64,000 nt of DNA from Trichaptum fuscoviolaceum. Its lineage: Eukaryota; Basidiomycota; Agaricomycetes; Hymenochaetales; Trichaptaceae. The stretch is taken from positions 4,675,671 to 4,739,670 of the forward strand of contig CAJSYZ010000002.1 in NCBI GenBank assembly GCA_910574455.1, given 5' to 3'. This document shows positions 35,420 to 46,787 of this stretch, in pieces; the first letter of the stretch is position 1; every line of letters begins with the position of its first letter. The position numbers were made by a program, and so were the translations under genes. Below the pieces are notes generated by a model. The model was not told the origin of the DNA and ran no database searches. It saw nothing but the letters and a program-made list of their open reading frames with translations.

Positions 35420-35527
35420 TGTTCGTTGTCTCTTTGTTCAGTAAATGTTATGATGTAGCTCGGTATGCGCTCTGGAAGAGTAGAACTCGAGGTCTGGCTG
35501 AGGAAGATGAGGCATTGAAACGTTTGC

Positions 35528-35534
35528 TTAAATA
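35528..35534 (-). promoter_or_regulatory. TATA-box-like element of the repeat-protein gene
   Basis: On the minus strand the bases read TATTTAA, 109 nt before the ATG at 35419. Position and sequence suit a core promoter; the assignment is inferred. Confidence 0.35.
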
Positions 35535-35590
35535 CCCATAAAACCCTCTCTCATGGCGTGGAGATTTGGGAACTATCGTGCGCAATTACT

Positions 35591-36345
35591 GAGCACTGAA
35601 GCACGCAAAGGCCAGCTTGGCATCATCGTTGTAGTTGCTGCACAGGACATGAACTGGGAGCGTCGGTACACCAGGAAAGGGAAGACGCGTACTGATGCCG
35701 CCCTGCTTGTGAGATGAGCTAAATTTAGACGACTGGAACTTATTTTACTTACAGTCCCTGGGGAAAAGTATTCCAATATGATGGCACGAGAGACTTGGCG
35801 GACATAGCGCCATTCCCATTGTCGGATGCTGCATGCATAGCAATGTGCTTGGCGATGTTGAAAGAGTGAGAAGAATAAGCAGCGTTCAATATGTCCAATT
35901 CCCCAAAAACTGAAAGTACTATGCTCTGAATTCTTTCAAGTTGAACCGTAAAGCAGACAGAGGCTGCTCACATACATGAAGATCTTGATGTTATCCACGA
36001 GTGTGGTAGCTCGAATGAAAGCTTAAAGGGCTAGCTGGAACCCACATTTCCGGAAAAGAAAGGTCATTTGGCTAGTCAACCGAAACTGTGGATCAATGTG
36101 AGCGTGCAATTGCAACCTGTGAAGTAGAGTAAGCCAGCCAATCACTGCACAAGATAGGATCTGCGCAGCAAATCGTCATGTTTGCCACAAAGTTGCGTAC
36201 CCATGGAAATGATCAAATACGACCGTGCCTCACCGACACTCACCGAGAAAGTTTCCCAATAGATATTGCATCCCATCAGGGAGCTTGTTCTCACCGAGGC
36301 CTCGCTTAGGCAAATAATGGACCGCCAGCCAAGCAAAGGATCTGA
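35591..36345 (-). pseudogene. Probable decayed protein-coding gene, family unknown
   Basis: Several minus-strand blocks read like genuine protein but do not splice into one frame. Block A (36247-36345) gives SFAWLAVHYLPKRGLGENKL and continues to a GT donor. Block B (36027-36114) gives LQLHAHIDPQFRLTSQMTF and FRKCGFQLAL, then hits an in-frame TAA (36023-36025), and the same frame goes on as AFIRATTLVDNIKIFMY. Block C (about 35754-35925) gives LDILNAAYSSHSFNIAKHIA and SAKSLVPSYWNTFPQ. Block D (35591-35706) gives STRLPFPGVPTLPVHVL and NYNDDAKLAFACFSAQ before a stop. Joining C to D with the visible GT-AG sites puts D out of frame. One internal stop plus a frame break suggests decay. A complex live gene with splice sites I missed remains possible. 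Confidence 0.35.
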
Positions 36346-37615
36346 AACAAGACCAGCCTTGAGATCCTCTATGTGGGGCAAAAGGACCAAAAAGAGGCAG
36401 ACTTCACAACGGTTCGACACAGGACAGCGGTCGTACGGTCATAAGAACAGAGCAAGACGAGGGACGTACTGCAAGGAAGTACAGCGTGCGAGTAGTTTCA
36501 GGCTTTAGTTGCATATCAAATGCAGCGCATGGTCGGGGAGCGCGCACATCATTGTTTCTTGTGCAAATTTCCGCGCATAGTCAAGGGGGCTGGACAATGA
36601 AGGTATGAATGAAACTAATTCGAGTTGAAACTCCGTGGATTTCCGGTATTTGGTCGGCTTGAGAGCCTTTCATCTAAATTTGAACAGGCTCTGCACCATG
36701 TTAATGCCTAATGATAGCGACCCCTTGGGGGGGTGGGGGGTGCAATAGAACAGTCAGGAGAAGGAGCCATGTTTTAATTGACGTCGGACATGAACTCTGT
36801 GGTCTCATGGCATAGCCAAGCCTCGGGTCCCATCCACTCCATACTACTATGTCCACTGTGTCTGTCTTGTGCGTATCAAAGCTGAGTATCGATAGATATG
36901 GCGCGATCTAGGCCTGCACATGTGAAGCCATTATGTTTGCATCGATCCTTTGTTGATCTACATTCTTAAAGCCGAACGACATGACACCGATGCCAAGATG
37001 GAAGAAATTCGCATGAATTGGAGTACCGACCACAAACACAGCTCGTAAGAAATGTTCATCGCTCGCCTCAGATTCGAGTGATCCGGAGACGTGTGTATGT
37101 TTGAGACAGAAGTTCAAGACGGCGTGCCCAATTAAGTCAGTTTTCGACGGAGGAAAATGTCGATCACGAAGTCTAATTTGAGCGACTGCACTTAATAGAA
37201 ACCTAAAGAGATTGCGGTTATGGTATGGTTCATTCAGAACCCCCCAGGTTTCCGAGGGTTCGTTAGCAAAGCCCAGAAGAATGTTTGAAGTCAAAGAGGT
37301 CGAGAGATGCACGTCCCAACTTGTTCGTATGAGAGAAAGCCGGCAGCGGTGAGAACAATTTCTTATTAAAGTTGTGGGCGGTCGAGATTCAGGAACGGAA
37401 ATCAGGATGTCCGTGGGGATAGTGCTATAGGCGTCGAAGGAATGATTAACGCGTCCGCAGCATGATGTCTAAAAATACAAATGCTTGCACACGACCATGC
37501 GGACGACGGGGAAGTGAAGAAACAGGGAAGGAGTGAGAAAGTTGCTTGGCCAAGACCGCCTTGGTGGAGGTCAAGTAACCGGATGAAGGTAAAATCTCGA
37601 TGTGCACCACAGAGA
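36346..37615. other. Intergenic region, G-rich tract, no supported gene
   Basis: About 1.3 kb between the decayed gene and the THO1 stop. It contains a G-rich run at 36727-36740 (seven G, T, six G) and a minus-strand open frame at 36908-37312 that lacks an upstream ATG. I cannot support a gene. Confidence 0.45.
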
Positions 37616-40255
37616 TCATGAAGCCGCAGGAGCAGTATCGACGCGTTTCACTTCAGGCTGTTCGGGCTGGGCCTGGGTTCTGGCCTCGTCCATCACTATA
37701 TCTGGAACTTCGGTTTCTTGCCCAGCTTTTGACTCATCTGGAGGCACAATGGGGTTATCCTCGATAAGTGAAACCTTCTGCAACGAGCTTTCGGGCTGCC
37801 CGGCCGCAATCAACACCGTAGTCGCAGATGGTGTCATACCTCCGTCAGTCGTACTCTCCCCTGTAGCTGGTTGTGACTCCCCCCGTTGGGCCCTTTCTTT
37901 TTCCTTCTCAATTTCTTGCGCAAGCAAAAGAACGTCACCATTTCCGATTTTACCAAAATGATGCAGATACTTATCACGTGCAGTTCTAAGAGCCAACCAC
38001 GACAATCGCTGTTTGTTCTGTTCAGGAAGAAATTTTGAAGAATATAAGTGAAGCAGATTCGAAAGAGAATGCAGCTTCGTACCTCTTCAGCCGACTTGAT
38101 CAATGGATCTGACAGTTCTTGAGGACGGGCCGGTAGTGCAGGCGTTAGTGAAACTTGTGTAGGCACAGGCACTGGCGTTTGAACCGGAGTTATTTGCGCG
38201 GTTGGTTGATTAGGAACCGGAAGTGATATTGGAGTAGTGCCAGGCTTCGCTGGTAGGGATGGATGCAGAGGAGGACTCGCAGCAGGTGGGGGTACTGCGA
38301 CAGGGCGTTGTGCAACTGGGGCAGGTAAAGGTGTTGGTGCCGTCACTGCTGTTGTGTTGCTAACAGCAGGGGCGACCGGAGGCACAGGGGAGGGCTTAGC
38401 AGCAGCAGCTCGTGCTCTTAGTTGTTGTTGTTTTTCAAGCTGTTGTTTCCGCATTTTTATTCGGGTATCTTCTTTTTCGATGTCCTTTACAAAGTCCTTT
38501 ACGTCGCCAGATCTACCAGAAGAATAAGTTTGTGTTTCGCTTCAATTCCAGAAGAGTCATGAACACTCACATGAAAGGGTTTTGGAGGTCGTACAGGTCC
38601 CGATAGCCCATTGCCCAAATTTCGGTCAAAGCCGCCGACCCAAGCTTATGCTTGTACACGTCCATGTCTGCACGCAACTTCGCTCGTGCTGCCGCTGTGC
38701 TTTCCTCCAAGGATTCCGCAAGAGGTTCCTTGTCAAAAGGACTGCACAGCTCGTTCTTCCACCTCACCTGCAAGACCATTCAGTCTTTCTTCGTCTAGAA
38801 AACAAACATTTAATTACAACTTACCCAGTTTTTCTCCCTCTCCAAGATAATCTGTACAGTTTCAGCGAATGCTCTGCCGTTGGGCGCAGTTTGGCGCAAT
38901 TCTTCGTACACTTTAGCGATTGTATCTTGCACCCATTTGGCATCATCGGGCTGCAACATAAAATCCATTTGCAACGATCGATTACGAGGTGTTGCCCAGC
39001 TCATCTTTTCTGCCTTGGTGAACAACATCAGATGATTTAGAAGTATCAGTAACTGGAACAGGAACTGTCGCCTGAATGAAGTATCCGCGATCTAACGTTT
39101 GTCAGATTTATCATGACGGAAGGCTATGGCATGAAAAGAAGGTCTACCTCAAGATCCAGAAGATCAGGGCTTGTCAAAAACTTTGCAAAGAAGTAGTTTC
39201 GATTACCATCGTCAAGATTTGAAGTCGGCGATTCTTCACGTTTCCTCTTTAACGTACCGATTACCGTCTTACTACCCATCATTGCTCTCTCCTTTACGGT
39301 CGCTTCTTTAATGACAGGCATGACTATATTGACCGCGTATTTGAAAGATTCGAGAGTTTCATGTTTAGCAAAGAGAGTTGGTCTGGATAAAGGAAGCTGC
39401 AAGGACCAGAAAGTGTTATAGAATTCTACACATATGTAATGAATATCAACTTGCGCGCAAGCAATAGAGGCACGCACCTTCTTTCTTTTCATCCTCCGTT
39501 TTTTCAGTACGGGTCACAGTATTCGATGGTGTTGTCTCGTTGTCTTCCTTCATTACAACATCCACATCCTTCTTTAAACTGTCCTCTGCGCTTTCGATCG
39601 GCGCGGTTTGCTCCTTGTTTGCGTATTCATCCAAATCCATCCTTTCGTTGCCTTTGCGATAGGAAACCTCCTCCCATTGTGGACCATACTCCCCCCGTAA
39701 GTTTACGCCACTCCGTTCTCCCAAAGGAAACACGGCACTGAGGAATGTCAATATCCGCCCGCAGAATGAGGTAGTTTTCCCTGTTTTCGACAAGCGTCGA
39801 AGCAAGTCATTTAGTGTTCGGAGCAAGACTAGAGCCTTGCCCTTCTGCGGTACCATCCCCTCGGTGAGTCGCTGTGCGCGAAGTTCAATCCATGAGAATA
39901 CGTGAGAGCACGATGTGACTGTCTGCGTTTCCAGTAAGTCTTGGAGGATTGTAAAAGGAAATGTTGCTTCGCAAGCATCGAGTTCAGTGAAGGTAAGAAT
40001 GATGTCGAGCCGGTCACAGAGATCATTGTAGTACTTGGTGTCCGGTTCCTCCTCAAATGTACCCTCTAAATCTGCTACCTTGTAGATCTCGTTTCTAAGC
40101 AAAAGTTCCCACTGGCTTCTCCTGTTCTCAGAGGAGGAATGCTGCGTTGAGGCATAAATTGCATCGGCTATGAGGCGTTTAAGTGTATCCTCTGGAATGG
40201 GGTGCGGAGGCAGAGCTGCAAGAAAGTCTTCGAGACATTTCGAAATGGAGAACAT
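37616..40255 (-). CDS. THO complex subunit 1 (Hpr1/THOC1 family)
   Basis: Nuclear subunit of the THO/TREX complex, which couples transcription elongation to mRNA export and limits R-loops. ATG at 40255 (MFSISKCLEDFLAALPPHPI). The long first exon has THOC1 hallmarks: LCDRLDIILTFTELDACEAT, PFTILQDLLETQTVTSC, and RTLNDLLRRLSKTGKTTSFC followed by GRILTFLSAVFPLGERSG. The next exons give FYNTFWSLQLPLSRPTLF and ESFKYAVNIVMPVIKEA, then NRNYFFAKFLTSPDLLDLE. The central part is helical (WVQDTIAKVYEELRQTAPNG). A Pro/Ala-rich linker near 38110-38450 precedes a helical block, KYLHHFGKIGNGDVLLLAQE. TGA at 37616-37618. About six short introns. No death domain like that of human THOC1 was recognised. It shares its 5' region with the DNMT gene. 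Confidence 0.9.
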
Positions 40256-40572
40256 GAGAGTGTCAAGAGTAATCTGAAGTATGTCCGAGCTGTGAGCCTA
40301 TATGGTGTTGGTAAAATGTAAAAGTTGACTCGGAAGTTGAGGATTAGACTCGCAAGCCAGTCGTTACTAGTGTAGAGTTTATGTAACTATCAACAGTAAC
40401 GACTGGTTTACGAGTCTAGTTGAGGATGACGTAAGTGACTTGAACTTGAACTTGAAGATATTTTTATTCAACTTCAAGTTAAAGTTGACCGACTCAAGTG
40501 TTCGTTTCGTTCAAATCCCCACTTCCGTACTTCACCTCGCGATCCTACTATGTGTCTTATCTACCGATAACT
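40256..40572. promoter_or_regulatory. Bidirectional promoter region of THO1 and DNMT genes
   Basis: 317 bp separate the two divergent start codons. It carries a strong inverted repeat (40345-40418) and a second smaller hairpin near 40449-40480. Sequence near 40436-40500 is rich in repeated AACTTGA and TCAAGTT words. Confidence 0.6.
40345..40418. repeat. Imperfect inverted repeat, 24-bp arms
   Basis: The left arm at 40345-40368 and the right arm at 40395-40418 are reverse complements apart from two mismatches, separated by a 26-nt loop. Such a match is unlikely by chance in about 300 bp. It could form a cruciform or RNA hairpin, mark a small MITE-like remnant, or act as a regulator binding site. 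Confidence 0.75.
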
Positions 40573-43500
40573 ATGAGAAAACGAACAACTGCCTTAGATT
40601 TATGGCCAGAAGAACCGTTCTTTCCTCCGAAGGAAGAACAGACTCCAGACGGCGATACCAGTGCCAGTGATACAGAGGTTGAAGGTGCCGAAGAACCCAA
40701 TTTACAAATCAACGATGTTCCGCAAAACAAGAAGAATTTGAATCCGACATGTGTTACACCTTTGATTGAAAGCTTAGCGCGCCCATACTTTTCTAGTCTC
40801 ACCACAGTTGGTCAACGGTTGGATCGGTCAATTGATGGAGTGGTTGAGACAGAGCTAGTTAGAAACAGTATCTACAAGGGCTTATTAAACGACTTGCTAG
40901 ACACTTTTCATAGCCCACCACCTCAAATAAGGTTCGACGAAGAAAGCTTGAAGTCGGGGAGAAACAGGAAGAACTTGTGGCGGTCATATGGTTCTGTATT
41001 CCTTAACGGGGAGGAGTTCACTGTTGCGTGCAAACTTCATCGTCTCCGTCCACAACACTAATATTTATTAGGTAGGAGACATAATTGTCATTCCATCTGG
41101 ATCAAATGGACCAAACCCAGCACCATCCTTTCCTAGGCGTATTGGCACGAGTTCTCACCCAAGTCTCGGTAAATTCTTCTGGTATATATTGCATTTCGTT
41201 ATTCGTACATAATATTATAGCTTGTCCAATTTCAGGTTTGCCCAGATTCTATCCATGCGTTCTGATGATAATACAGCTCATGTTCGCTGGTTCCAACATG
41301 GCTGTCAGACATTTCTACAGGAACTCGCGCATCCTCAGGAACTGTTCTTAACACCTCTATGCGATGATATACCACTTATATCCATCCTGGCAAAATGGCC
41401 TTGCCGTAGACTTCGGCCTGGGGAAAGACCGTCCAGTCTGAAGCATGCAGATTTGTTTTATTCGTGAGTCAACTGTCACCAAGATATAGATACTTGATTC
41501 AACTACCTCGGTTGCTTATGTTATGAACCAGGTTGGAGTATGATCCAAGTTCTGCCCTCTTCAGGGATATAACATTCCCAGACACACAATCTAGTGGTAG
41601 CACACTCTGTCAACTTTGCCAAAACCGGGAAGAAACCCGGGACAAGCTTTCATGTCGTCCTTTGGAAGACCATAGGTTGTTTACCGGTCTGAGCTTTCAT
41701 GGGGAAGAAATTCATCGTGCAGATTCAGTCGTGTTCTACATGTCGAAGGATGTGCCTAGTGGGATTGGCCAAGTCATTGACATCGTGGAAAATCTAAACG
41801 CGCGCGATGATAATGAATTCGAATTGCACCTTCTCCTCTATGAGAGAAAAATCGATTTGCTACGAAAGAATTCCAGTCTTGTTTCTGGCCTCAACGATGT
41901 AAGTCATCAGCTGTCTAGCTCCGCACTATGTTACTCAGACAGAATAGGAGCGCCAATTATTTCTTACTGCGGGAAGTGCTCGAATCTCGTCCAGTCGGCT
42001 CATGGGCAAGTGTGCAGTGATTCACGGTAAATCTATTGGAAATCTGGGGGCGTGGCTGGCATACTCCCCTCTGCACTTCTTTGTCATGGATCACACTATA
42101 GATTCCAGCGGAACGCCCCGTCGTCTTGAGGCTACGGCGTTCGAATTATGTGGTCAATGCATGGGCAAGGAGATCCAAGATACGGCGACGTTTTGCCATT
42201 GGAAGGAGAAGACGACACCACTCAGAGTGTTTGATCCTTTCGCCGGCGTTGGTGCTTTCCCATTGGGTATGGCGCAGTCTGGTAGCTTGGAATTGACGCA
42301 CGCAATTGAGATCAATACTAGTGCAGCATTGACTCTAAAGTAAGCCTTAAGCTTACGCCGATGTCGTGCGTTGTTGATAGATTCGACAGGCATAACAGTC
42401 CCTCTACCGTGGTTTATAATCAGTGCTCGAATAAGGTGCTCGAACATGCTGTCAAGAGGGCCTACGATATTGCATCCACCTTATATAGCTTAGAAGGTGA
42501 AGACGAGGAACTGCCTCCGCCACCCAACAAGGGTGACATTGATTGTATTATTTCTGGTTTCCCTTGGTGAGCGCCAGAAGAGTGTATACACATCAGCGGC
42601 ATGGTAGCTTATTATTCACCAGTCAACCCCATTCGAAACTGAATAAGTTTCCTAAGGTTCGTGACCTTGAAAACGAGCTGTTCTTGAACACACTTTCTTG
42701 GGTCGAGTTTCTTCGCCCGAGGTTTTGTGTGTTTGAGAACGTTGAAGGATTCGCGTCCTTTAATCTGAAGGCTGCCCAGAAGGACAAGCATACTGTGCAC
42801 GGCGGTATAGAGAAAGGGGGCATCAAGCTTCTTGTCCGAACACTTGTTACACTAGGGTACGTAAACATGTGGCTCCCTCTTATTTGTAAACTGATAGCTG
42901 TTAGTTAGCTATCAAGTACGGTTAAGTCTACTGCAAGCTGCTCATTACGGTACCCCACAATCGCGAATTCGGTTCTTCTTATGGGCGGCGCAAACTGGAC
43001 AGCCTCTACCTGAGTTTCCGCAGCCAACGCACTATTTTCCAAAGGCACGGAAACTGGCTATAAATTTTCAGAATGGAGATTCTTCCGATCATGCATTTGT
43101 TAAATGGAGGGCACCACTGCCTTTCGTTAGTATCAGAGATGCTATAAGTGATCTTAAACGATGGGATTGGTGATTAGAGGATTTACATACCGCACAATCC
43201 TTGAGTTCTGACACAAATATAGGGCGGAACCCAGAGGAAAGCGGAAACGCAACGATACGCAAGAAGAACGTGAACGAGAGAGACAAGGCATTATACAAAT
43301 TACAATGCACGAAGAGGACTCCGTTTGCGGAATTGCCGGGAAAGACGTTGGTTATGAACATCCACCTAGATCGTCGTTCGCGGCAAAATGTAAAAGGGTA
43401 CCTGCGGAAGATATCCAGCACATTACGGCAATCTTAAAGGACGACGTCATAAGACGCGTTCGTGCCATTCCTCTCGATCCCGGTGCAGACTATCGAAGTT

Positions 43501-44119
43501 AGTCCTTAGCCATATTGATGTTTTCCTCAATCCATTCAACTATACTTTTCCAGGTCTTGCCAAACACATTCAATTGAGGGATTACAACTTTGATCCCAGG
43601 TCGGCTAATGCAAGGAAAGGATACGGGGGAGGTGTGTTAATTTCATACACTCCAGGTTCAAGACGTATACTGAAACAGTGGCTTGCAAGGGTTTTACGGT
43701 CGGTTAGATCCCGAAAGATACTTCAATACAACTGTCACCAACGTGCATCCGACTGCAGTTCAGAGCTGGGTGCTCAATCCTTGGGTATGTATTAGCAAAC
43801 TTCTAATGCCTCAAACGTATCAAATAATGAAGCTGCAGTGTAAGCGAATTTTCTCTGTCCGAGAGTCAGCCAGGTCGCAAGGGTTTCCAGATGCGTTCCA
43901 GTTTATAGCTCTTGACGGAAGCGTTAATACGGTGAGGCAAACCACAGCGATTCAAGTTGAACAATTGACATATAATACTTATTACAGATGCACAAACATA
44001 TAGGCAACGCCGTACCTTGGCCTCTTGGTGAGGCTCTAGGGAGAGAATTAGTTGCAGCTCAATTCAAAGATTGGAAGGCAGCAAGAAACTCAGACGCTGA
44101 TGCAATGGACATTGATTGA
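40573..44119 (+). CDS. DNMT1-type DNA (cytosine-5) methyltransferase with BAH domains
   Basis: Maintenance-type C5 methyltransferase that transfers methyl from AdoMet to cytosine in CpG. My splice model has 13 exons, 2901 nt and 966 residues, frame consistent throughout. An N-terminal region of about 150 residues holds little of a replication-foci domain. BAH1 follows (EEFTVGDIIVIPSGS, FFWFAQILSMRSDDNTAHV), then BAH2 (ERQLFLTAGSARISSSRL, MGKCAVIHGK). Catalytic motifs are in order: I FDPFAGVGAFPLGMAQSG; IV SGFPCQPHSKLN, whose Cys codon is split between 42566 and 42623; VI RPRFCVFENVEGF; VIII AAHYGTPQSRIRFFLWAA; then the target-recognition region with GFYGRLDPERYFNTTVTN; and IX-X SARSQGFP and HIGNAVPWPLGEALG. 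TGA at 44117-44119. All catalytic residues are present. The missing or reduced RFTS part is notable. Confidence 0.94.
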
Positions 44120-44274
44120 TGCATTAATTGACTGCAGAGGCAGAGATAGGAATCGGAAAATACTCAAATAACTCATGTACCTTCTGCAAAGTGATTCATG
44201 ATATGTGTACACTGGATTGTAACAACTATAGTACAATGTAGACTGAGGTGCGGGAATGTTGCGAGAGACGATAG

Positions 44275-46787
44275 TTAAAATCGATTGTCCTGAGAGACGG
44301 ATCCCGTCCCAGTCGCCATACTTGGCGGTCGGTCTCGAGATCGAGGAGGAGGGGCAGGTGAGGCCGGACTGCGGGGCATGCGCTGGGTTCGAGGAGATGG
44401 TGCAGAAGACAATTTCGGATGCTGGCGGATAAAGTCCGATGTGGTAAGTTGAGAAGCACCTTTGAGCTTCACTGTTGAGGTCAGCGGTGCGCCTGAAGGG
44501 TCACGGACCAATAAGCCGTCTAACAAGAAGTGGAAGTCGAGCCCGAAGTCTTGAAGGAGCTATGAAATAAGGGTTAGTGAAAAGTGGTAGTCAACGATCA
44601 AATACCATTACCTTCTTGTTTTGTGACTGCGAGATTGATATGCACTCCTTCACAGTCTCTTCCTCTACATCAGAGGTGAATACCTGCTTTCTGAACATGT
44701 CGGCATACTCGTCGATCTGCTCCTTCGCCCATTCAATTAGCCCTAGTGCTTAATGTTAGCTAAAGACTACGGTAGATGAATGTATGACATCCTACATGAT
44801 GTAGCATCATTCTCCTTGAAGCTCGCAAGATACCAGTCCACCGTATGCTTGATACCAGTGAATACGACCATTGCCAGCTCAGATATGTATTTCTGTATAT
44901 GCCCTTCAAAGCGTATGGTTCGAATTCGCTTGCGCGTAAGAGCAGCTCGACTCTGAAGGAATGCATTTCGTGCTGCCATAGAGGAATGCAGTCGCGAAAG
45001 TAAGGTAGCAAGGCTGACAACAGTAGATTTACGATTGTTTGGGTCAGAGAGTGCTTGAAGAAGAGAAGTGTTCAAGGAGGACTTCAGCATGTTTAATTTG
45101 GGCTCTAAAGACGGCGTGATGGATAATTTTGCTTGTCCTATGCAGGTTAAATATGAGCGGAGCGATCAAATGGAAATTAAGCGTTGACGAGCCTTCTTCC
45201 ACTAGAAGAACTGCTTTATCCCACTCTCGAAGAGCTATTGCAATGGTCAGACTATCGGTCAATTCTCCAATCCACAAAGCATCCTTGTCGGCTTTCTCCT
45301 TAGCACCGCCCATACCATCCCTTAAGCCCAGCTCGCTCATCCACTCCGCTGCGCTTGCATCGAGGTCAAAAGCGAAAGATCGCCGCTACCCAACAAAGTC
45401 AGTCCAAAGCAATCGTCTGAATGAGCCAACAGCCTACATCTCCACCAGCACCCAACCACATCGTCTTCCGGCGTTCGTGCTCTCCTTCGCGTTCTTTGCG
45501 ACGCTTTGCAGCAAGCTCCTCTGCAACTTGCCGGAACTGTGCTAGGAGAGTTTTCTTGTCCGAGCTGAGTTCACAACGGTAAACATGAAGTTCTTTGTCC
45601 TTCCGTATCTTGAACACGTTCGTCATGGCTAAATTTCTTATCAGTCCTGGCAGTCACAGTGGCTTAATCAAAAGACGCACTTGCAGTATCCTTCGTATCA
45701 AGGACCATAATATCATTCAATGGCCAGCATTTATCGGCGACAATATTAGGCCTATCAGCGGTTCTCCTTGCGCGCTTTCTAGCCACTAGGACCGAGTCGT
45801 CTAGTAGTATGAACTTCACGCTATTTTCGACCTTATACGTCGCAGGATTCAAACTGTATATTCCTTCCATTTCCGTAACGATGTGTCTCCCAGGCGTGGC
45901 AGGAACAAATTTAGATGATCCCTCGATTTGTGAATGAAGCGTTTGCATTTGGTTTGCATAGAGCATGCGGAGGTCTGCGACAGAGGAACGCTGTGTACGT
46001 CTACGGTCTTCAAAGGGATTATTAGAAAATCCCAAATCTTAACATAGGGGTGCTCACCAAGGGCTGAAGCCGAATCATCAATGTGCAATAAGGAAGGCAT
46101 GCTCTTCCATTCTGATAGGCTTTCTTTCAGCTCCAGCATGTCATTCTCTAAAGTACTGATTTCCTTCGAGATCATCATGAATTCTGCATAACTAAAAGAG
46201 AAAATAACAAAGAATTAGAAAGCGCATAAATTTAAATTCGTATGAGTAAAGAGACTTCTTGAAGACGTTTCGTTGCAACTCGGTATTTGTATCTTGCTTA
46301 TATGTTTGTAGTGTGGATTGCATGGAGACAAGTTCAGCCTCTGTCGAGTTCGCCATCTTAGCCTTGAGGACTGTTGCGCTACGTGTCAAGTTAATTCACA
46401 ATGTAGAACATGCCTCGAATACATACATGCATCAGGATCGAACTTCTCGTTCTCCAGAGCTCTCATATCACCCTCCCTCGGATCTTCCCTAGCCTCCCTC
46501 TCATCTCTAACACCCTCCTCATCCATCCCCCTTCCAGCGCCCATGCCCATGCCGCCTGCCCCCAGACCGAAGCTCCCGATAGGCAGACTCGGTACCGCAG
46601 GCACGCTCGCGTCCGTCGGGGCTGAGATGTCCGCATAGCGCATCGACATGCGCTTCTTAATCTTGTCATCGACTCGCGACTTGCGTGTACTCCCCGACCG
46701 AGCCTTGACGGGCGCTTTCGCTAGCTTGGTCGGTTGCCTTGAGGGCTTCTGGCCCGTCGACGGGCGTCGGGTCCTGAGGGATTGCAT
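44275..46787 (-). CDS. EXO84: Exocyst complex component Exo84
   Basis: Subunit of the exocyst, which tethers secretory vesicles to the plasma membrane at growth sites. ATG at 46787 begins a basic Ser/Arg/Pro-rich N-terminus (MQSLRTRRPSTGQKPSRQ). A coiled-coil stretch follows near 46090-46390 (KEISTLENDMLELKESLSEW). Then comes the Exo84 PH-like domain near 45580-45910 (HIVTEMEGIYSLNPATYKVE, SVKFILLDDSVLVARKR, RPNIVADKCWPLNDIMVLD). The C-terminal helical cullin-repeat-like domain runs to about 44600 (LTIAIALREWDKAVLLVEEG, LMEHFSSSS-like end of helix). A Pro/Ser/Arg-rich tail ends with TAA at 44275-44277. Around ten exons. The assignment rests on the PH block and overall domain order. Confidence 0.88.

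Noticed and set aside
36908..37312. 134-codon minus-strand open frame
   Set aside because: There is no ATG near its start, no motif, and no splice connection to neighbouring blocks.
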